Positions 57,564 to 64,000 of a stretch of 64,000 nt of DNA are shown here, in pieces (within the stretch, counting starts at the first letter, position 1; every line of letters begins with the position of its first letter). The stretch comes from Rhodocyclaceae bacterium (GTDB lineage: Bacteria > Pseudomonadota > Gammaproteobacteria > Burkholderiales > Rhodocyclaceae). Both the position numbers and the translations under genes were made by a program. The DNA lies in contig JAGWTC010000006.1 of assembly GCA_028869135.1 (NCBI GenBank), forward strand, positions 1-64,000. Direction: 5' to 3'. The notes under the pieces are model-generated. The model was not told where the DNA came from, made no database searches, and saw only the letters and a list, made by a program, of their open reading frames with translations.

Positions 57564-57818
57564 TTAAGCAGCCTTCTTGTCGGCGAGTTGCTTGACCAGG
57601 CGAGCAGCGGTCGGCGACAGTTGGGCGCCGTTGCTCTGCCAGAAGGCCAGGCGTTCGGCGTTCACAACCAGGCCTTGGGCATTGCCCGAAGCAACCGGAT
57701 TGTAGAAACCAACGCGCTCGATGAAACGACCATCGCGGCGATTGCGCGAGTCGGTCACGACGATGTTGAAGAAGGGGCGCTTCTTGGCGCCGCTGCGTGC
57801 AAGACGGATAACGACCAT
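57564..57818 (-). CDS. rpsP: Ribosomal protein S16
   Basis: 84 residues from ATG 57818, with GAGG upstream. [20 protein letters not shown] and [14 protein letters not shown] are typical. First gene of its operon, 43 bases from the predicted transcription start. Confidence 0.97.
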   Translation of the reverse strand: MVVIRLARSGAKKRPFFNIVVTDSRNRRDGRFIERVGFYNPVASGNAQGLVVNAERLAFWQSNGAQLSPTAARLVKQLADKKAA

Positions 57819-58125
57819 TTTTGGAACCTCGTTCCGGTGAAAATTCGGGGAAAGCCCGCGATTATAGGGGAAAAATCCGCGCGAATCAATGCTTAAGCGG
57901 TTTCCGCCGCAAATGTCCTTTGGCCGCGCTAGCCGCCTGTTTCCACGCGGTTTTCCGCCCGACCGAGCAAAATGCAGCAAGGATGGCGAAAAAGCCATGG
58001 CCACGGGCCGGCAGGCCGGGTTTCATGGGCCCGGACAAGGGAAATCCACTAGAATCCTTCGGTATCCAGAACCCGATCCAATCCGACGCGTGCCCCAAGA
58101 CGATACACCGGCCGACACGCCAGCC
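57819..58125. other. 307-base gap between rpsP and a divergent unknown gene
   Basis: It contains the rpsP promoter. The rightward frame of the next gene stays open across most of it, so the true 5' end of that gene could lie here. No hairpin or repeat of note. Confidence 0.5.
57861..57889 (-). promoter_or_regulatory. Sigma70 promoter of the rpsP operon
   Basis: On the minus strand TTGATT, 17 bases, TATAAT (perfect -10), about 43 bases before the rpsP ATG. The spacer ends in CCCC and the start region is GC-rich, a discriminator style often seen at ribosomal promoters. Confidence 0.8.
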
Positions 58126-59529
58126 ATGAATGAAATACTCGACTGGCTGGGAAGCAAGAGCGAAGATCCGCTCGACGACCTCATCCCCCTGCGTCGACAC
58201 CTGCGCGCTGTCGTTGCCATGCCGGTGCAACCGGGCGTTTTACTGCGCCTGCTCGACCTGTTCGAACCGCGCATCGCCCGCATCCACAAACTGGTTTTCC
58301 CGCTGCTGCTGGATGTCAGCACTCCGCTGCCCCGCAATCTGCGCATTCTGAGCCAAAGCCTCGTCGACCTGCACGGCCACCTTGCGGAAGGCTTTCTCAA
58401 GGTACTGCAACATGCCGTCGGCGAAGGCTTTCAGCGCCCCCGGCGGCGACGCGATACGCTGGCAGCGCGTGCGCTCACCAGCCTGCGCCGCCAGTACGAG
58501 CTGTCGCTGCGAGCAGCCAGCGGAACACCGCCGGGCTTCTGGAAACAACTCAACCAGCTCCTGCTCAGCCATCAGCAGTCGCCCGACAGCGACCTCGACA
58601 GCCCAACGCAACAGGGTCTGCGCCTGTTGCTGGCCGTCCATGCCGCACAGGCCGACACGTTAACCCCGCGAGAGCAGGAGTTTCTCTGGCGCCATGCCGA
58701 ACATCTGGCGACTCAGGTCGAGATGGCAACCACCGCGCCCCGCAAGACCGAGTCCTGGCTCTGGGTGGATACGCACGACGAACGGGCGCCCACGCCGGCC
58801 AATCGCCGCGCCCCGCCCGCTGCCGATGGCCTTGTCTTCTATAGCTGCCGCACGCTCGGCAAGCTGACCCAGGCCAGCCTCGACAATCTCGCCGCGCCGC
58901 GCGCCTGGCGCAACGTTCTGCATCACGCGGCCAAACGCTGGCTCAGCCCGCCCCAGCGGCGCCACAATCGCCGTCGCGGCGGTTACCGCGTCGAGGTTTG
59001 CCCGCGCCTGTCCTCGCTCTGGGCCCTGCTGAACGGTGACCTCACCGGCAATGCCGCCGTACAGGCCATCAACGAGTGGCAGGTCATGAACGACAGCCCG
59101 GCCGGCTACGCTGCCATGCATATCTCCGGCGACATGCCGGGCCTGCTGGCCGGCTCGGTGCTCGGCATCCGGCGCAACGACAAGGAGCCGTGGAGCCTGT
59201 GCATCGTGCGCTGGGTGCGCAGCGAGAATCCGGAACATCTGGAAATGGGGCTGGAAGTGCTGGCGCCGCATGCGAAAGCCGTACGCATCGGTACGGCGTC
59301 GCGCCCGGAGGCGCCGATCCCGGCCTTGCTGCTGCCGCCGATTACCGGCATCGGTCGCGGCGAAACGCTGCTCACCGAGCGTGGCGCCTACGAAACCGGC
59401 ACGATCGCGCTGATGCAGGAGGAGGCCGGCAAGCTGCAAGTCGCCGAATGCAAGCCGTTGCCACTGGTCACCCAGACCGCCAGCATAGAGCTGTTCGAGT
59501 TCGAGCGACTCCAGCACCCCGGCGGCTGA
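58126..59529 (+). CDS. Conserved-type protein of unknown function, possible PilZ-like C-terminus
   Basis: 467 residues from ATG 58126; GTG 58090 is an alternative and the frame is open to 57889, none with a clear ribosome binding site. The N-terminal 200 residues are helical and Leu/Arg-rich. The C-terminal 120 residues look beta-rich: LLAGSVLGIRRNDKEPWSLC, then VRWVRSENPEHLEMGLEVL, a pattern like the PilZ barrel (glycine, W, VxWxR, GxExL). I do not recognise the family. No operon partner: yihY is convergent. Confidence 0.65.
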   Translation: MNEILDWLGSKSEDPLDDLIPLRRHLRAVVAMPVQPGVLLRLLDLFEPRIARIHKLVFPLLLDVSTPLPRNLRILSQSLVDLHGHLAEGFLKVLQHAVGEGFQRPRRRRDTLAARALTSLRRQYELSLRAASGTPPGFWKQLNQLLLSHQQSPDSDLDSPTQQGLRLLLAVHAAQADTLTPREQEFLWRHAEHLATQVEMATTAPRKTESWLWVDTHDERAPTPANRRAPPAADGLVFYSCRTLGKLTQASLDNLAAPRAWRNVLHHAAKRWLSPPQRRHNRRRGGYRVEVCPRLSSLWALLNGDLTGNAAVQAINEWQVMNDSPAGYAAMHISGDMPGLLAGSVLGIRRNDKEPWSLCIVRWVRSENPEHLEMGLEVLAPHAKAVRIGTASRPEAPIPALLLPPITGIGRGETLLTERGAYETGTIALMQEEAGKLQVAECKPLPLVTQTASIELFEFERLQHPGG

Positions 59530-60345
59530 CTACTCCGCCTGCGGCAGTTCGGCCACGATGTAGGCGCCGATGAGTATCACGGTCCAGGACAGATACAGCC
59601 ACAACAGGAAAATCGGGACGGCCACAAACGTGCCATAGATCATGGCCTGCGCGGAAAAGTAGTGGACATAGATGCTGAGCAGCTTCTGTATCCCGAGCAT
59701 GCAGCCACCGGTGAAGACGCCACCGAAGAGCGCATGCGACTTGGGAATCGAACGGTTCGGCACGCCCCAGTACAGCAGCCCGAACAAGGCCACCATGAAG
59801 GCGAACGGCAGGGCGCGCATCAGGAAGCCGGCCAGCCAGTCGCCCGGATCGCTGAGCAGGCCGAGCGATGTCGTAATCAGATAGGTGACGGCTACCAGCG
59901 CGATCCCGAACACCACCGGCCCCATCAGCAAGGCGGTGGCATGCAGGAGAATGCGTTTGTACAAGGGCCGCGGAATGCGTATGCGCCAGATCATGTTGAA
60001 GGTGCGCTCTATGGTCAGCATTTGCAGCATGGCCGTCACCGCGAGCGTCAGCGCGCCGATCCAGGTCAGGCGCACCGCCTTGCTGGCAAACTGAGTCACA
60101 TACTTGGTGATGACGATGCCCGCCTTGTCGGGCAGCAGGTTTGCCAGCAGGAACTTCTGCACGGCGGCGCCGAGGCCGCTGCCGAAGGGCAGAATGGAAA
60201 TCAGCGCAACGGCGCCGGCCACCATGGGCACCAGCCCGAGTACCGTCGTGAATGCGAGCGCAGCCGCGGTCTGGCCGCAGCGCTCGGTACGATAGCGATG
60301 AACGACGCGGCTTACCAGCCGGATTGGGGTGAGCAACATGCGCAT
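59530..60345 (-). CDS. YihY/BrkB-family inner membrane protein
   Basis: 271 residues from ATG 60345 (ATG 60339 also possible). Six membrane helices; opening with RCGQTAAALAFTTVLGLVPM, then FNMIWRIRIPRPLYKRIL and FLLWLYLSWTVILIGAYI at the end are family traits. Often labelled ribonuclease BN from an old misassignment; the function is unknown. Divergent from wrbA. Confidence 0.9.
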   Translation of the reverse strand: MRMLLTPIRLVSRVVHRYRTERCGQTAAALAFTTVLGLVPMVAGAVALISILPFGSGLGAAVQKFLLANLLPDKAGIVITKYVTQFASKAVRLTWIGALTLAVTAMLQMLTIERTFNMIWRIRIPRPLYKRILLHATALLMGPVVFGIALVAVTYLITTSLGLLSDPGDWLAGFLMRALPFAFMVALFGLLYWGVPNRSIPKSHALFGGVFTGGCMLGIQKLLSIYVHYFSAQAMIYGTFVAVPIFLLWLYLSWTVILIGAYIVAELPQAE

Positions 60346-60357
60346 ATAATCGTTTGA

Positions 60358-61346
<989 letters not shown>

Positions 61347-61358
61347 GCGGTAAGACGT

Positions 61359-62129
61359 TCAGGCCTCAGCAGACGGCGGATTCTTGCGGCGCTGCGTGAA
61401 TCGCCACACCAGCAGGGCATAGCCCGACGCGGCGTAGATCAGGAACAGGCCAAACAACACACCGGGCGTGTAGGAAGCGATCAGGACATAGAACAGCGCG
61501 ATCGCCGGCACGACAATGAAGGGCACGCTCTTGCGCAAATTGATGTCCTTGCCGCTCCAGTAAGGCACGTTGCTGATCATGGTCAGGCCGGCGAACAGGG
61601 TCAGCGCGAATGCAAACCAGCGCACTTCCTCGCCCTGATAACCGAGATCGTTGAAGACCCAGAGAAGACCGCTGACGAGAGCCGCCGCGGCCGGACTGGG
61701 CAAGCCCTGGAAAAAGCGCTTGTCCACGATACCGACGTTGGTGTTAAAGCGCGCCAGACGCAGGGCGGCGCCGGCGCAGTAGACGAAGGCGGCGATCCAG
61801 CCCAGCTTGCCCATACCGCGCAACGCCCACTCGTAGATGATCAGCGCCGGCGCAGCGCCGAAGGACAACATGTCGCACAGGGAGTCCAGCTCGACGCCGA
61901 ACTCGCTCTGCGTGTGCGTCATGCGCGCGACGCGGCCGTCCAGACCGTCAAGCACCATGGCGATGAAGATCGCAATGGCAGAATATTCCCAGTTCCCGTT
62001 CATCGCCTGGACGATGGCGTAGAAACCGGCGAACAGATTGGCCGTCGTAAACAGATTCGGCAGGATGTAAATCCCGCGGCGACGGCGTTCAGGCGTCAGC
62101 AGGGGCTTGCGTTGACCGATATCCGACAT
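61359..62129 (-). CDS. pssA: CDP-diacylglycerol-serine O-phosphatidyltransferase
   Basis: 256 residues from ATG 62129. The CDP-alcohol phosphotransferase motif DGx2ARx8Gx3Dx3D is complete (DGLDGRVARMTHTQSEFG, then VELDSLCD). Multi-helix membrane enzyme. Its product phosphatidylserine is the substrate of Psd, encoded just upstream in the same direction. Confidence 0.94.
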   Translation of the reverse strand: MSDIGQRKPLLTPERRRRGIYILPNLFTTANLFAGFYAIVQAMNGNWEYSAIAIFIAMVLDGLDGRVARMTHTQSEFGVELDSLCDMLSFGAAPALIIYEWALRGMGKLGWIAAFVYCAGAALRLARFNTNVGIVDKRFFQGLPSPAAAALVSGLLWVFNDLGYQGEEVRWFAFALTLFAGLTMISNVPYWSGKDINLRKSVPFIVVPAIALFYVLIASYTPGVLFGLFLIYAASGYALLVWRFTQRRKNPPSAEA

Positions 62130-62181
62130 GGGCTGGACCTGGAAAATGGATGCTGGATTATACGCAGAGACTAAGGCGCGC

Positions 62182-62823
62182 TTACGGAAGTTCCGCCAAT
62201 ACCGTGGTGGTCGCGCTGACCTTGTCGCCGATCGTGACCTTGACGCGACTGCTGGTCGGCAGATAGACATCCACTCGCGAACCGAAGCGGATGAAGCCGT
62301 AGCGCTGGCCGCGGCTCAGCGCATCGCCGACCTTGACGTAGCAAAGGATGCGGCGCGCAATCAGACCGGCAACTTGCACGCAGGTCACATCGTGATTGCC
62401 GCTGCGGATATGCAGCGCATTGCGCTCGTTCTCGGTCGAGGCCTTGGCCAGATCGGCATTGACGAACTTGCCGGGGTGATACCACACGCCCTTGATCTCA
62501 CCATCTACCGGGCTGCGGTTGGAGTGCACATTGAAAACGTTCATGAACACGCTGATCTTGAGCGTGTCGCGTTCGAGCCAGGGATCGCGCACCGGCTCGA
62601 TGGCGACGATACGGCCGTCGGCGGGCGACAGCACCAGCTTTTCGCCTTGCGGAATCTCGCGCGGCGGATCGCGGAAAAACTGCACGCAGAAGGCGAAGAA
62701 AATCCAGACCGGCGCCGCCCAAGCCCAGCCGGCCAGCGCCGTGACGACGACAGCGACGGCGGCAACACCGATCATGATGGGCCAGCCTTCACGGGCAAGG
62801 ATGGGATGCGGGTATGCGCTCAT
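62182..62823 (-). CDS. psd: Phosphatidylserine decarboxylase (short proenzyme type)
   Basis: 213 residues from ATG 62823. It makes phosphatidylethanolamine. Two N-terminal helices; [31 protein letters not shown] and the self-cleavage site [12 protein letters not shown], whose Ser becomes the pyruvoyl group. The gene precedes pssA by 52 bases. Confidence 0.94.
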   Translation of the reverse strand: MSAYPHPILAREGWPIMIGVAAVAVVVTALAGWAWAAPVWIFFAFCVQFFRDPPREIPQGEKLVLSPADGRIVAIEPVRDPWLERDTLKISVFMNVFNVHSNRSPVDGEIKGVWYHPGKFVNADLAKASTENERNALHIRSGNHDVTCVQVAGLIARRILCYVKVGDALSRGQRYGFIRFGSRVDVYLPTSSRVKVTIGDKVSATTTVLAELP

Positions 62824-62866
62824 GGGACTCCGGTCTGTTCGTCTGGTTGTTATTGGACTACCGCAA

Positions 62867-62896
62867 AAAAAGGGCACAGCGCGCTGTGCCCTTTTT
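62867..62896 (-). terminator. Terminator after ilvC
   Basis: The palindrome GGGCACAGCGCGCTGTGCCC is flanked by A5 and T5, 22 bases after the ilvC stop. It separates ilvC from psd. Confidence 0.92.
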
Positions 62897-62918
62897 GATT
62901 CTACCGCAGCAGGCTTTC

Positions 62919-63998
<1,080 letters not shown>

Positions 63999-64000
63999 TA

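Overview
This is a 64 kb stretch of a GC-rich chromosome. Gene content points to a denitrifying betaproteobacterium, most likely in or near the Rhodocyclales: a clade I (Tat-exported) nitrous oxide reductase cluster, rpsP-rimM-trmD-rplS, a type IV pilus minor-pilin operon, folE2, and a dense set of chemotaxis and cyclic-di-GMP genes. The taxonomic placement is inference from gene content; no 16S is present.

Layout. 1-5.6 kb: a leftward chemotaxis operon (CheY-like, short MCP-like protein, STAS protein, CheA, then a membrane MCP cut by the window edge). 5.9-13.7 kb: a leftward, translationally coupled signalling operon of hybrid sensor kinase, HD-GYP response regulator and GGDEF diguanylate cyclase; the cyclase carries an apparent one-base frameshift. 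13.7-15.3 kb: a scar of broken genes (IS3-family tail, 3' part of hipA, IS256-family end, SRAP gene without its catalytic N-terminus). 15.5-21.6 kb: an integrative element beside tRNA-Thr(CGT) with tyrosine integrase, an unknown gene, AlpA regulator, a small protein, a DUF3987/YfjI-like protein and a protein with HUH-endonuclease motifs; its non-coding gaps are rich in perfect hairpins. This is the best candidate here for an uncharacterised system, a compact satellite-like element.

21.8-29.9 kb: rightward pilus operon (PilE-like pilin, GspH/FimT, PilV, PilW, PilX, PilY1) and a TonB-like protein. 29.9-41.2 kb: mostly leftward housekeeping genes: ribF-ileS-lspA-fkpB-ispH, tsaE-amiC, divergent queG, a rhodanese with a SpoIIAA-like protein, and a lone Rieske oxygenase. 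41.5-45.5 kb: rightward xseB-ispA-dxs and folE2. Isoprenoid synthesis is represented three times (dxs, ispA, ispH).

45.5-55.7 kb: nitrous oxide reduction. nosZ-nosR-nosD-nosF-nosY-nosL run rightward; an ApbE/NosX-type flavinyltransferase and a lipoprotein cytochrome c run leftward, with an FNR/DNR-type box in the divergent gap. NosZ is the reductase, NosR and ApbE form the FMN electron path, NosDFY and NosL supply copper-site maturation, and the cytochrome is a likely electron donor. 55.8-64 kb: rpsP-rimM-trmD-rplS (leftward, with a clear sigma70 promoter), an unrecognised large protein, YihY-family membrane protein, wrbA-DUF2069, pssA, psd and ilvC. Many gene pairs overlap by 1-8 bases (TGATG, TAATG, ATGA), a consistent style of translational coupling. 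Where the longest open frame began in the upstream gene, starts were moved to internal ATG/GTG codons with good ribosome binding sites or family-typical N-termini.
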